Of a DNA stretch of 64,000 bases, positions 41,498 through 50,505 are shown in pieces. The notes under the pieces are model-generated. The model saw only the letters and a list, made by a program, of their open reading frames with translations. It was not told where the DNA came from and did no database searches. The DNA is from Pseudoselenomonas ruminantium. GTDB lineage: Bacteria > Bacillota > Negativicutes > Selenomonadales > Selenomonadaceae. Position numbers and translations under genes: made by a program. Within the stretch, counting starts at the first letter, position 1; each line of letters begins with the position of its first letter. The stretch is taken from contig SVBZ01000005.1 of NCBI GenBank assembly GCA_015058575.1, positions 119,960 to 183,959 of the forward strand. The letters run 5' to 3'.

Positions 41498-42316
41498 ATG
41501 ATAAAGAAAATTCTAGGGACAATTGGCAAATCGGTTGTCTCGGGGGGCAGCTTTGAAATCCCCGCGCATGATTCACCACTGTTTGCCAGGATTGACTGGG
41601 AAAAACTGCCGCGTCATGTGGCTGTCATCATGGATGGCAATGGCCGTTGGGCCAAAGGGCAGGGAATGCTGCGCACAGCCGGTCATACGGCTGGTGTCAA
41701 GACGCTCAAGAACATACTAAAGACGGCTATTGGCCTTAAACTCGATGCCTTGACGGTCTATGCTTTTTCAACGGAGAATTGGAAGCGGCCGCATACGGAG
41801 GTCGAGTTCCTCATGAACCTTTTTTCCGAGTATCTCAAAAAGGAATTGCAGGAGATGCATGAGGATAACGTCCAGATTCATTTCATTGGCCGTATCGATG
41901 GGCTGCCGGCGTCATTGCAGAAGCAAATGCGTGAAGCTGAGATGCTCATGAAGGACAATACGGGCGTGAAATTCAACGTAGCAGTGAATTACGGTGGCCA
42001 GGATGAGATTGTCCGCAGCGTACAGTCCATTGTCAAAAGGGTTCAGGCCGGTGAGCTGGCGGCAGAGGATATTAATGAAGACGTCATTGAGTCTGCGCTT
42101 GATACGCAGGGCAATCTGCCCGTCGATCTCGTGATCCGCACAAGCGGCGATCAGCGCTTGTCGAACTTCCTGTTGTGGCAGGCGGCCTATGCGGAATTCT
42201 GGTTCACGGATACGAATTGGCCCGATTTTACACCCGAGTGCTTTGTGGATGCCATGGTAGACTATGCAGGCCGCGACCGCCGGTTCGGCGGGCTTACGAA
42301 GCCGGAGGGAAAATAA
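41498..42316 (+). CDS. uppS: Isoprenyl transferase (undecaprenyl diphosphate synthase)
   Basis: 272 residues. The cis-prenyltransferase motifs 'HVAVIMDGNGRWAKGQG' (catalytic Asp), 'ALTVYAFSTENWKRP' and 'DLVIRTSGDQRLSNFLLWQAAYAEF' are complete. It builds the C55 carrier on which the Mur enzymes MraY and MurG (this window) work. The N-terminus is about 25 residues longer than in E. coli. The first gene of a lipid/isoprenoid run. Confidence 0.96.
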   Translation: MIKKILGTIGKSVVSGGSFEIPAHDSPLFARIDWEKLPRHVAVIMDGNGRWAKGQGMLRTAGHTAGVKTLKNILKTAIGLKLDALTVYAFSTENWKRPHTEVEFLMNLFSEYLKKELQEMHEDNVQIHFIGRIDGLPASLQKQMREAEMLMKDNTGVKFNVAVNYGGQDEIVRSVQSIVKRVQAGELAAEDINEDVIESALDTQGNLPVDLVIRTSGDQRLSNFLLWQAAYAEFWFTDTNWPDFTPECFVDAMVDYAGRDRRFGGLTKPEGK

Positions 42317-42334
42317 GGATTAGGAGCGTTAGGA

Positions 42335-43165
42335 TTGATTACAAGAATAATAACAGGTCTTATCGGTATTGCATTGGCTGCTTATGTCATTCAGGCTGGC
42401 GGCATTCTGTTTGCTGGTTTTGCCTTGGTACTCGGACTCATCGCCTGGTTTGAGTATGTCCGGGCATTTGGCGAGCGCGGTATGGGACTGACTTTACTGA
42501 CAGGCTTTCTAGGTATTGCTGCTCTGTGGTATACAGGCTGGCAGGGAAATATTGAGCTCATGCTGGCAGCAGCGACACTGACTGTGGCGGTAGTACTACT
42601 TGAAAGTGTGCTGCTCCGCAGTTCGGTCAGCATTGTGGATGCGGTCACTTCAGTGACAGGGATACTCTATATCGGTTTTCCATTCGCTTACATGGTCATG
42701 CTGCGTGAATGGCCGGATACGCGGATGATAACAACGCAGCTGGGCAATTTTGAGTTTGGCTGTGCCTTGATTTGGATTATGTTCATTGGTACCTGGGCTA
42801 GTGACACGTTTGCATATTTTACGGGTTCGGCCATCGGCCGGCATAAGCTTTGTCCAAGCATCAGTCCGAACAAGACAATCGAGGGGTTTCTCGGTTCGTT
42901 GGCCGGCACGACGGCAGCTGTGGCTGGTTTGGGAATTTTTTTTGGACTGCCTGTGCAGGAAATGGCTATCCTGGGACTACTCATTGCGGTCCTGGCAACG
43001 CTCGGTGATTTGGTGGAATCGGTAGCTAAACGCTATGCGGGCATCAAGGATTCAGGTAACCTCATCCCAGGGCATGGTGGCATCTGGGATCGCTTTGACA
43101 GCGTGCTGTTTACGGCGCCGCTGGTCTACTATTTTGTGAAATTCGTCGGTCTGGCGATGAAGTAA
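42335..43165 (+). CDS. cdsA: Phosphatidate cytidylyltransferase CdsA
   Basis: 276 residues, several membrane helices and the C-terminal signature 'NLIPGHGGIWDRFDSVLFTAP'. 'SDTFAYFTGSAIGRHKLCPSISPNKTIEGFLG' is also typical. It converts phosphatidic acid and CTP to CDP-diacylglycerol for phospholipids. The TTG start has AGGAGCG upstream. It follows uppS by 18 bases, as in many bacteria. Confidence 0.96.
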   Translation: MITRIITGLIGIALAAYVIQAGGILFAGFALVLGLIAWFEYVRAFGERGMGLTLLTGFLGIAALWYTGWQGNIELMLAAATLTVAVVLLESVLLRSSVSIVDAVTSVTGILYIGFPFAYMVMLREWPDTRMITTQLGNFEFGCALIWIMFIGTWASDTFAYFTGSAIGRHKLCPSISPNKTIEGFLGSLAGTTAAVAGLGIFFGLPVQEMAILGLLIAVLATLGDLVESVAKRYAGIKDSGNLIPGHGGIWDRFDSVLFTAPLVYYFVKFVGLAMK

Positions 43166-43184
43166 GAAGTAAGGAGATTCGGCG

Positions 43185-44333
43185 ATGAAAAATATTGCAG
43201 TATTAGGTTCGACTGGGTCGATTGGCACTCAGACGCTGGATGTGGTGCGCAGCCATCCGGAGTTATTCCATATCTCAGTGCTGGCGGCAAATGCTAGTGA
43301 TGAACTGCTCGAAAAGCAGATTCGTGAATTTGAGCCGGAACTTGCGGTTTTATCCGATGAAGCGGCATATAACCGTTTAAAGAGCCGTTACAGCGGCCCT
43401 ACCAAGTTGGCTGGTGGCCGGCAGGCTTTTATCGATGCAGCTGCGGTTACTGAAGTTGACACGGTAGTGACTTCGATGATGGGATTTGCTGGCTTGGAAC
43501 CGACGATGAAGGCACTGGAGGCCAAGAAGGACATCGCCTTGGCGAATAAGGAAACCCTTGTTGTTGCTGGTGAGATTGTCATGCGCCGCGCCAAGGAACA
43601 GGGAGTATCCATCCTGCCGGTTGATAGCGAGCATTGTGCTTTTTTCCAGTGCCTGCAGGGGGAACGCCTCGCTACGGTGGAGAAGCTGCTGCTTACGTGT
43701 TCGGGTGGCCCTTTCCGTGGCAGGAAACGGGAGCAGCTTAAAGATGCTACCCGTGATCAGGTCCTGGCCCATCCAACTTGGAACATGGGGCAGAAAATCA
43801 CAGTAGATTCTGCGACAGTGGTCAACAAGGGGCTGGAGGTCATTGAGGCCAAATGGCTCTATGGTGTGCGTTACGATCAGATTCAGGTGGTAGTGCATCC
43901 GCAGAGCATTGTGCATTCGATGGTGCAATTCCACGATGGTGCGGTCATTGCACAGCTAGGTTCCACAGATATGAAACTGCCGATCCAGTATGCATTGACC
44001 TATCCGGAACGCACGGATTCGCGGTTTGAGCGGCTGGATTTCTGGAAGATGAAGGATCTGACTTTTGCTGAGCCAGATACGGAGACGTTCAAAGGACTGA
44101 AATTTGCCTATGAAGCCGGGGCTATGGGCGGCAGCATGCCGTGTGTTTTCAATGCTGCGAATGAAGTGGCAGTTGGCGCTTTCCTCAAGGGGAAAATCAA
44201 GTTTCTGGATATTTACGATATCATCGAAGAAACCATGCTGAAACGTGAGTGCATCGTTGCACCGACACTTCAGGAATTGTTTGAAGAAGACCGCTGGGCA
44301 CGTGAGTTTGCAGCATCCTTGTTGCGAAAGTAA
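43185..44333 (+). CDS. dxr: 1-deoxy-D-xylulose 5-phosphate reductoisomerase
   Basis: 382 residues. The NADPH-binding 'IAVLGSTGSIGTQTLDVV' and substrate motifs 'ALANKETLVVAGEIVMRRA', 'LPVDSEHCAFFQCL' and 'CSGGPFRGR' are present. It makes 2-C-methylerythritol 4-phosphate, committing carbon to the MEP isoprenoid route that also needs ispG three genes on. AAGGAG precedes the ATG. Confidence 0.97.
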   Translation: MKNIAVLGSTGSIGTQTLDVVRSHPELFHISVLAANASDELLEKQIREFEPELAVLSDEAAYNRLKSRYSGPTKLAGGRQAFIDAAAVTEVDTVVTSMMGFAGLEPTMKALEAKKDIALANKETLVVAGEIVMRRAKEQGVSILPVDSEHCAFFQCLQGERLATVEKLLLTCSGGPFRGRKREQLKDATRDQVLAHPTWNMGQKITVDSATVVNKGLEVIEAKWLYGVRYDQIQVVVHPQSIVHSMVQFHDGAVIAQLGSTDMKLPIQYALTYPERTDSRFERLDFWKMKDLTFAEPDTETFKGLKFAYEAGAMGGSMPCVFNAANEVAVGAFLKGKIKFLDIYDIIEETMLKRECIVAPTLQELFEEDRWAREFAASLLRK

Positions 44334-44348
44334 AGGACAGGTGTTGAT

Positions 44349-45386
44349 ATGGTTTTGACATTAGCAGCAGCTATTTTCGTATTTGGCATGCTGGTGCTGG
44401 TTCATGAGCTGGGGCATTTTCTGACGGCAAAGCTTACCGGGATGCGCGTAGATGAATTCGCGATTGGTTTTGGCCCGAAACTCATCAGTCATCGCTGGGG
44501 CGAGACTGAGTACTCGCTGCGGGTGATTCCGCTCGGGGGCTTCAATGATATCGCGGGCATGAATCCAGCCGATAATGATGCGGGAGAGCGTGGCTATTGC
44601 GCGAAACCGGTGTTGTCGCGAATGATCGTCATTTTAGCTGGATCGGCAATGAATTTCATCCTGCCGGTATTCTTGTTCTTTGGGATTTTTTTCTTTGCTG
44701 GTGTCAGTACGCCGAATCCTGAGCCTGTCTTCGGAACGGTAATCGAGGGCAAGCCGGCGGCAGAAGCTGGTCTGCAGGCTGGCGATCGTGTGCTGTCTAT
44801 CGACGGGCGCAGCATCAGCAAGTGGGCGGAGTTCGTTGATGGCATCAAGGACAACACGGGGCAGCCGGTGGAACTGGTCGTCCAGCGTGGCGATCAGCAG
44901 CTGACGACGACAATGACGCCGGTTTATGATGACAAGGCAAAAAAGGCCATGGTCGGTGTAATGAGTTCGTTGGATACCCGTATGCCCGGGCTGCTGGAAT
45001 CCTGGCAGCTGGCTGGGCAGAAGACGGTGGCAATTGTTGTCATGATGCTTGATGCACTTTACAAAATCCTGCTTGAGCTTTCCGGCGCGGAACTCGCGGG
45101 GCCAATCGGTGTTGCGCAGATGGCCGGCGAAGTGGCACAGATGGGATTTGTACCGCTGCTGAATTTTGCAGCCTTCTTGAGCCTTAATTTGGGCATCGTC
45201 AATCTCTTGCCAATCCCCGCGCTGGATGGTGGTCATTTTGCGGGGCTTTGTGTAGAGGCTGTCCGAGGGAAACCAATGGGACCTAAAGCGCTGGAATATA
45301 CGCAGAAAATCGGCATTGTACTGCTGATTCTTTTGATGATTCTTGCCACCAAGAATGATATTGTACGCATCTTTACGGGAGGCTGA
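44349..45386 (+). CDS. rseP: Site-2 membrane metalloprotease RseP
   Basis: 345 residues. Zinc motif H19-E20-x-x-H23 lies in 'LVHELGHFLTAKLTGMRVDEF', a PDZ domain occupies about 120-190 (GKPAAEAGLQAGDRVLSIDG), and the third zinc ligand is in 'NLLPIPALDGGHF'. It cuts transmembrane substrates such as anti-sigma factors or leftover signal peptides. No anti-sigma factor gene is nearby, so its substrate is unknown here. Confidence 0.95.
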   Translation: MVLTLAAAIFVFGMLVLVHELGHFLTAKLTGMRVDEFAIGFGPKLISHRWGETEYSLRVIPLGGFNDIAGMNPADNDAGERGYCAKPVLSRMIVILAGSAMNFILPVFLFFGIFFFAGVSTPNPEPVFGTVIEGKPAAEAGLQAGDRVLSIDGRSISKWAEFVDGIKDNTGQPVELVVQRGDQQLTTTMTPVYDDKAKKAMVGVMSSLDTRMPGLLESWQLAGQKTVAIVVMMLDALYKILLELSGAELAGPIGVAQMAGEVAQMGFVPLLNFAAFLSLNLGIVNLLPIPALDGGHFAGLCVEAVRGKPMGPKALEYTQKIGIVLLILLMILATKNDIVRIFTGG

Positions 45387-45392
45387 CTATAG

Positions 45393-46466
45393 ATGATGAA
45401 ACGCAAGCATACCCGCCAGATTCATATCGGGCCGGTTGCAATTGGCGGTGGCGCACCGATTTCGGTGCAGTCGATGTGTAATACGAAGACGACGGATACC
45501 GAGGCGACGGTAGCGCAGATCAAGGCGTTGCAGGCGGCTGGCTGTGATATTGTCCGCTTGGCTGTACCGGACATGGAGGCGGCCAGGAATCTTGGCAATA
45601 TCATCCGGGCGGTGGATGTGCCGCTCGTTGCCGATATTCATTTTGACTATAAGCTCGCATTGGAAGCAATCGAGCAAGGCATTTCAGCCTTGCGGCTGAA
45701 TCCGGGAAATATCGGTGGGGAGGAAAAGGTCAAGGCAGTCGTGCAGGCTGCCAAGGCAAAACATATTCCCATCCGCATCGGTGTCAATGCGGGCTCGCTC
45801 GACAAGAAAATCCTGGCCAAATATGGGGCGGTAACACCCGAGGCTCTTGTTGAGTCAGCTATGCAGCATATCCGCATCCTTGAAGCACTGGATTTTCACG
45901 ATATGAAAATCTCCCTCAAGGCACATGACGTACCATTGACATTGGCGGCCTACCGTTTGATGAGCAAGACGGTAGATTATCCGTTGCATCTTGGCATTAC
46001 CGAGGCGGGGACAGTCAATACAGGTATCATCAAATCTGCTGTCGGTATTGGCGCATTGCTGGCTGAGGGCATTGGCGATACCTTCCGCATCTCGCTGACG
46101 GGCGATCCTGTCGTTGAAGTCAAGGTGGCCAATGAAATCTTGAAGTCATTGGGGCTCAAGGAATATGGACCAACGCTTGTTGCTTGTCCAACCTGTGGCC
46201 GGACGAGCATCGATTTACCAGCGATTGCTGCCCAGGTAGAAAAAAAACTAGAGGGTATCAAGGAACCAATCGATGTTGCTGTGATGGGCTGTGTCGTCAA
46301 CGGGCCGGGTGAGGCACGCGGTGCGGATGTCGGCATTGCCGGAGGTAATGGAGAAGGCCTTATTTTCCGCAAAGGAGAAATCATCCGCAAGGTACCGGAA
46401 AATATACTGGTCGATGAATTGTTCAAGGAAATCGACGCAATTTTGGAGGAACGCAGACAAAAATGA
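45393..46466 (+). CDS. ispG: 4-hydroxy-3-methylbut-2-enyl diphosphate synthase IspG
   Basis: 357 residues. The FeS ligands sit in '[18 protein letters not shown]' and '[21 protein letters not shown]', and the barrel shows '[19 protein letters not shown]' and '[10 protein letters not shown]'. It converts MEcPP to HMBPP using reduced ferredoxin or flavodoxin, so the ferredoxin at 41213 is a possible donor (inference). The next ATG (45396) is an equally possible start. It overlaps proS by 4 bases. Confidence 0.96.
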   Translation: MMKRKHTRQIHIGPVAIGGGAPISVQSMCNTKTTDTEATVAQIKALQAAGCDIVRLAVPDMEAARNLGNIIRAVDVPLVADIHFDYKLALEAIEQGISALRLNPGNIGGEEKVKAVVQAAKAKHIPIRIGVNAGSLDKKILAKYGAVTPEALVESAMQHIRILEALDFHDMKISLKAHDVPLTLAAYRLMSKTVDYPLHLGITEAGTVNTGIIKSAVGIGALLAEGIGDTFRISLTGDPVVEVKVANEILKSLGLKEYGPTLVACPTCGRTSIDLPAIAAQVEKKLEGIKEPIDVAVMGCVVNGPGEARGADVGIAGGNGEGLIFRKGEIIRKVPENILVDELFKEIDAILEERRQK

Positions 46467-48178
46467 GAGCAAGTAATTTATATGCACCAACACTTCGCAA
46501 TACGCCGGCTGAGGCCGAGATTGTCAGCCATCAGCTGATGTACCGTGCAGGTATGATCCGCAAGGTTGCAGGTGGTATGTATACCTTCCTGCCGCTCGGC
46601 TGGCGGGTTATCCGCAAAATCGAGGCAATCATTCGTGATGAGATGGATGCTGCTGGCGGCCAGGAAGTCGGTATGCCAATCCTGCAGCCGTCGGAGCTTT
46701 GGGAAGAAAGTGGACGTTGGGCTGCTTATGGCGATGAAATGATGCGCATCAAGGATCGCCATGGCCGTGATTTCTGTCTTGGCCCGACGCATGAGGAAAT
46801 GATGACGGATCTTGTCCGTGATGAGGTGCGCAGCTACAAGCAGCTGCCGCTCATGCTTTACCAGATCCAGGACAAATTCCGTGATGAGCGCCGTCCGCGC
46901 TTTGGCCTGATGCGCAGCCGCGAGTTCATCATGAAAGACCTCTACTCGTTCGATAAGGATATCGAAGGCATGAATGCATCGTATCAGAAGATGTACGATG
47001 CATACACGAACATCTATAACCGCATGGGCCTCAAGTTCCGTCCGGTTGAAGCAGATAATGGTGCCATTGGCGGCGGCCATTCCCATGAGTTCACGGTTTT
47101 GGCTGATGCCGGTGAATCGAATATCGCTTATTGCACGAAATGCGACTATGCGGCCAGTGATGAGAAAGCTGAGCTGGCACCCATCGCAGTGGCAGCGGAA
47201 GAAGCTTTGCCGCTCGAGAAGGTAGCAACGCCAGGCACGGATACGATCGAGAAATTGGCGCAATTCCTCAATGTGCCGGTTGAAAAGACCATCAAGGCCG
47301 TAGCATATCAGAGCGATACGGATCAGCTCGTATTGGCTTTTGTCCGCGGCGATCATGAGGTCAATGAGGTCAAAGTCATCAATCAGCTCGAAGGAGCACT
47401 TGAACTGCGTATGGCTGACGATGAAGCAATCAAAGCGGTGGGCGGCTGCCCAGGCTTCATGAGTCCGATTGGCATCAAGGAGGGCACGCTGATTCTCGTC
47501 GATCCGACGGTCATGAATATGGCCAATGCTGTTGCTGGTGCCAACGAGGCAGATCATCACTATAAGAATGTCAATCCGCAGCGCGATTTCACGCAGCCGG
47601 GCATCGTTGTCACAGATTTGCGTATGGTCAAGGAAGGCGATGCCTGCCCGCGTTGCGGAGCACCGCTGACGATGACGCGCGGCATTGAGGCAGGGCAGGT
47701 CTTCACGCTGGGCACGAAATATTCGCAGGCCATGGGGGCGACATTCCTCGATGAAAAAGGCAAAGAACAGCCGCTTTATATGGGGTGCTATGGCATCGGA
47801 GTAGGCCGTACAATGGCAGCTGCCATTGAGCAGAACAACGATGAACATGGCATTATCTGGCCACGTGCTATCGCTCCTTTTGAAGTAGTCGTCGTTGCTG
47901 TCAATGCCAAGAAGGAAGAACAGCTCCAGTATGCTGAGGCTGTTTATGGTGAGTGCCGTCAGGCTGGCATCGATACGCTGCTTGATGACCGCAAGGAACG
48001 CGCGGGAGTCAAGTTTGCTGATTGCGATCTGATCGGTTATCCGGTTCGTGTGGTCATCGGTCCTAAAGCTGTCGAAGAGGGACAGATTGAGGTCAAAGTC
48101 CGCAAGACCGGCGAGGTATTCACCTTTAGCCGCGAAGAGTATCTGGCCAAGGTCCAGGAACTCTTGCAGACGCTTTGA
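46463..48178 (+). CDS. proS: Prolyl-tRNA synthetase, bacterial type
   Basis: 571 residues, the bacterial-type length (E. coli 572). Class II motif 2 is in '[23 protein letters not shown]'. The YbaK-like editing insertion lies at about 225-405, with '[16 protein letters not shown]' and motif 3 '[17 protein letters not shown]' after it. It charges tRNA-Pro and edits mischarged Ala-tRNA. No T-box leader is possible, because the gene starts inside ispG. Confidence 0.97.
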   Translation: MRASNLYAPTLRNTPAEAEIVSHQLMYRAGMIRKVAGGMYTFLPLGWRVIRKIEAIIRDEMDAAGGQEVGMPILQPSELWEESGRWAAYGDEMMRIKDRHGRDFCLGPTHEEMMTDLVRDEVRSYKQLPLMLYQIQDKFRDERRPRFGLMRSREFIMKDLYSFDKDIEGMNASYQKMYDAYTNIYNRMGLKFRPVEADNGAIGGGHSHEFTVLADAGESNIAYCTKCDYAASDEKAELAPIAVAAEEALPLEKVATPGTDTIEKLAQFLNVPVEKTIKAVAYQSDTDQLVLAFVRGDHEVNEVKVINQLEGALELRMADDEAIKAVGGCPGFMSPIGIKEGTLILVDPTVMNMANAVAGANEADHHYKNVNPQRDFTQPGIVVTDLRMVKEGDACPRCGAPLTMTRGIEAGQVFTLGTKYSQAMGATFLDEKGKEQPLYMGCYGIGVGRTMAAAIEQNNDEHGIIWPRAIAPFEVVVVAVNAKKEEQLQYAEAVYGECRQAGIDTLLDDRKERAGVKFADCDLIGYPVRVVIGPKAVEEGQIEVKVRKTGEVFTFSREEYLAKVQELLQTL

Positions 48179-48186
48179 GAATAAAA

Positions 48187-48233
48187 GGGCAAGAAAAAAA
48201 GCTCCATCGTAAGATGGAGCTTTTTTCTTGCCC
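48187..48233. terminator. Bidirectional terminator between proS and the DUF1858 gene
   Basis: GGGCAAGAAAAAAAGCTCCATC and GATGGAGCTTTTTTCTTGCCC form a very long stem (GC core of 8 bp with loop GTAA, A/T extension, outer GGGCAAG/CTTGCCC). T runs on both strands suit the convergent genes on each side. Confidence 0.93.
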
Positions 48234-48241
48234 GGATAAAC

Positions 48242-48445
48242 TTATTCAGCAGCACCGACAGCTTCGTTGAGACCCTTGATCAGAGCATCGACATCGATGC
48301 CGTGAGCCATAGCGCCCTGTTCGATGTTCTCGAAGTGGGCAGCAGCGCAGCCAAGGCAGCCCATGCCAGCGTTTACAAATACATCGACTGTGTCGGGATA
48401 TTTCTGAACAACTTCGAGGATGCTCATATCTTTGGTGATTGCCAT
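48242..48445 (-). CDS. DUF1858-domain small protein
   Basis: 67 residues from the ATG at 48445 (AGGAGG upstream on the minus strand); the track's 82-residue version starts before this site. The sequence 'DMSILEVVQKYPDTVDVFVNAGMGCLGCAAAHFENIEQGAMAHGID' matches DUF1858, a small helical domain with a CxxC (GCLGC) often found near hybrid-cluster, hydrogenase and redox proteins and as a fusion partner. The CxxC hints at redox sensing or metal binding, but no function is established. It is a single-gene unit facing the main gene direction. Confidence 0.88.
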   Translation of the reverse strand: MAITKDMSILEVVQKYPDTVDVFVNAGMGCLGCAAAHFENIEQGAMAHGIDVDALIKGLNEAVGAAE

Positions 48446-48516
48446 ATGGTATAACCTCCTATAGTAAGTGAAAATAAAGAAACCCATCAATAGTATGGGG
48501 GATTTCCATCATCCGA

Positions 48517-48546
48517 ATTATAGCACATCCAGCTGGCGGGATACAA
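48517..48546 (-). promoter_or_regulatory. Promoter of the DUF1858 gene
   Basis: On the minus strand TTGTAT (48546-48541) and TATAAT (48522-48517) have an 18-base spacer. The leader of about 65 bases holds a small CCCAT...ATGGG hairpin. Confidence 0.65.
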
Positions 48547-48651
48547 GGAATAATGAACGGGATTCAGAAAAAAATAATCAAGGCTGGTTTTTTTCCCGCA
48601 TTCGGTTTAAAATGAGATTGTTATACAATGAGGAAAAGTGGGGGATTTTTC

Positions 48652-49464
48652 ATGGGATTTATCGCCTGTTCGTTAGGCGGTGTGCCAATCTACACGTATG
48701 GTCTGTGTTTGTCGCTGGCAGTGCTTCTGGCACTATTGCTGGCTTGGGGCAATGCAAGGTTTCATGGGTTGCCGGCTGCAATGGTGACGGATATGGTGTT
48801 ATGGGGAATCCCATTGGCACTTCTTTGCGGCCGGGCGGGGTATGTATTGCATCATTTTGAGCAGTACAGCAGTCATCTGGCCGAGATAGCGGCTGTCTGG
48901 CATGGCGGCTTGTCACTATATGGCATGATTTTTGGCGGGCTGCTTGCCATTTGGGGTGTTTGCCGCGTGCAGGGCTTGGACACGTGGACCTGGCTTGACA
49001 TCATGGTACCGGCAGGTGTCTTATCGCTGGCAGTCATCGAACTGGGCATTTTTGCGTTGCAGCTTAATCCCGGCTTGCCATTTCCCGATGATTTGCCCAA
49101 TGACCATCGCCTCGTCGAATATGTTGAATATGCCTTCCGCCCGGTTGGGTTTGGGGATACGCTGTACTTTCAGCCAATAGCGCTTTATCAAGCCGGTTTG
49201 CAGGTATTGGTGTTCCTGCTGCTGAGCCTGTTGACGCTAACGCAGCGTTATCTCAAATGGCCGTCATTGCCGGGGACGCTGTTCCTGTCAGGGGTGGCAA
49301 GCCTGGCGTTTATCCGCCTGGGCTGCGGGTTCTTCTATCTGGCCAGCGGTGCAGATATAGGAGCGGCTTTGCCGTTGGGACGTGTCATGGCAGCTGCCAT
49401 CGGCATATTGGCTATCGCCATGTTGATTTTGCGTAAGCGCGTTCATGCGCTGAAGCTTTATTGA
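48652..49464 (+). CDS. Lgt-like prolipoprotein diacylglyceryl transferase, divergent
   Basis: 270 residues from ATG 48652 (GGGGG 7 bases upstream). About seven membrane helices. 'AVWHGGLSLYGMIFGGLLAIWGVCR' is the Lgt H-G-G-L motif region, and 'GRAGYVLHHF' and 'LYQAGLQVLVFLLLSLL' fit the family. The Lgt signature 'R-I-G-N-F-x-N-x-E', which carries an essential Arg, is replaced by 'ELGIFALQLNPGLPFPDD'. It may be a functional variant, a paralogue with another substrate, or a phylum-specific form. Lgt attaches diacylglycerol to lipoprotein cysteines. Weak promoter-like TACAAT lies just upstream. Confidence 0.72.
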   Translation: MGFIACSLGGVPIYTYGLCLSLAVLLALLLAWGNARFHGLPAAMVTDMVLWGIPLALLCGRAGYVLHHFEQYSSHLAEIAAVWHGGLSLYGMIFGGLLAIWGVCRVQGLDTWTWLDIMVPAGVLSLAVIELGIFALQLNPGLPFPDDLPNDHRLVEYVEYAFRPVGFGDTLYFQPIALYQAGLQVLVFLLLSLLTLTQRYLKWPSLPGTLFLSGVASLAFIRLGCGFFYLASGADIGAALPLGRVMAAAIGILAIAMLILRKRVHALKLY

Positions 49465-49475
49465 GGAGGACAATC

Positions 49476-50309
49476 ATGCCTTTGTTTTATAAGCAAAGTC
49501 TGCTGAAGAAATGGTGGAAACGCGCAGCGTTGCTGCTGCTGCTGCTGCTGATTCCTTTATTGGCATCAAGCCCCAAGCAGATGACGGCTACGATGGTAGC
49601 TGATAGTGAAAATGGCACTAAGGTGATGGTGCTCAATTACCATAAGGTTGATAACACGTTTATTTCGCTGGCAGTACGGCCTGATGACTTTGAGGCGCAG
49701 ATGAAGTATCTGAGCGACAACGGCTATCATACGATTTCTCCCGACGAGCTCTATGACAGTCTGGCTGGCACGGGAGAACTGCCGGAAAATCCAGTGCTTA
49801 TTACCTTTGATGACGGGTATGAGGACAATTACACAAATGCATATCCAATCCTCAAGAAGTACGGGTTCAAGGCGACGATATTTGTCATCACGAGTTTTCT
49901 CGGCAAGGATAAGAACTACATGACCTGGGATCAGGCTCGTGAGCTTGATGCCAATGGCATCAGTATTGAGTCCCATACGGTAGATCACAAGTCGATGACA
50001 GATCTCACGGATGAGCAGCTGCGTATGGAGCTCGTAGAATCGAAGAAGAAAGCGGAAAAAGAGCTTGGGCATCCGGTAGAATATATGGCGTATCCTACGG
50101 GAACCTACAATCTGCATATTGCGGAAATGGTCAAGGAAGCTGGATACAAAGCTGCATTCACGATCAAGTATGGCAATGTCGATAAGGCCAGCAATATCTA
50201 CGCACTGGAGCGGGTACCGATTTTCCACACCGAAGATACCAATAAAGACTTCTTGGAGCGTATCCGCTATACGCCAATCTTTGAACGGTTTGGCTGGATA
50301 AAGAGTTGA
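49476..50309 (+). CDS. Polysaccharide deacetylase (NodB domain), membrane-anchored
   Basis: 277 residues from ATG 49476 (GAGGAGG upstream). A basic N-terminus and one Leu-rich helix (residues 15-32) form a signal or anchor. The NodB domain shows motif 1 'LITFDDGYEDNYTNAYPIL' (catalytic Asp pair), motif 2 'SIESHTVDHKSM' (H-x3-H zinc ligands) and 'EYMAYPTGTYN'. Likely removes acetyl groups from cell-wall or exported glycans. It follows the Lgt-like gene by 11 bases and precedes the dcw cluster, so a wall substrate is reasonable, but the target is not known. Confidence 0.87.
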   Translation: MPLFYKQSLLKKWWKRAALLLLLLLIPLLASSPKQMTATMVADSENGTKVMVLNYHKVDNTFISLAVRPDDFEAQMKYLSDNGYHTISPDELYDSLAGTGELPENPVLITFDDGYEDNYTNAYPILKKYGFKATIFVITSFLGKDKNYMTWDQARELDANGISIESHTVDHKSMTDLTDEQLRMELVESKKKAEKELGHPVEYMAYPTGTYNLHIAEMVKEAGYKAAFTIKYGNVDKASNIYALERVPIFHTEDTNKDFLERIRYTPIFERFGWIKS

Positions 50310-50321
50310 TGATAAGAACAG

Positions 50322-50362
50322 AAAGTGTTGTCTGCAAGCAATTGCAGCGGCACTTTTTTTTA
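50322..50362 (+). terminator. Terminator after the deacetylase gene
   Basis: AAAGTG...CACTTT with an inner CTGCAA/TTGCAG stem and a small internal loop, followed by TTTTTTT. It separates this unit from the mraZ promoter. Confidence 0.82.
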
Positions 50363-50407
50363 TGCGGATATTTTAGGTAAGGAAAAGCAGCTGTGGATAA
50401 GTTTCAC

Positions 50408-50436
50408 TTGCCAAAACAAGGATTTTTTGATATAAA
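50408..50436 (+). promoter_or_regulatory. Promoter of the dcw cluster (PmraZ)
   Basis: TTGCCA (50408-50413) and TATAAA (50431-50436) with a 17-base spacer, about 70 bases before mraZ and just upstream of the MraZ boxes. Confidence 0.78.
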
Positions 50437-50448
50437 AGAGAATAGATA

Positions 50449-50475
50449 AAAGTGGTGAAATGTGGGGAAAAGTGG
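50449..50475 (+). promoter_or_regulatory. MraZ operator: three direct repeats
   Basis: AAAGTGG (50449), AATGTGG (50459) and AAAGTGG (50469) repeat with an exact 10-base period, each followed by a 3-base spacer (TGA, GGA, TTC). This fits the published MraZ box, AAAGTG(T/G) plus N3 in Mycoplasma and GTGG-type repeats in E. coli. A degenerate fourth copy lies at 50479 and a GTGG at 50493. The position, about 13 bases after the -10, implies autorepression of the dcw cluster. Confidence 0.85.
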
Positions 50476-50505
50476 TTCAAAAGGCTGGAAAGGTGGTGAC
50501 GCAGG

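Noticed and set aside
46478-47848. 456-residue antisense ORF across proS
   Set aside because: Mirror of the prolyl-tRNA synthetase coding sequence; composition (His, Ile, Arg, Cys) is typical of an antisense frame of a strongly biased gene.
48468-48860. 130-residue plus-strand ORF before the Lgt-like gene
   Set aside because: Its second half overlaps the Lgt-like gene out of frame and the first half is the intergenic promoter region of the DUF1858 gene.
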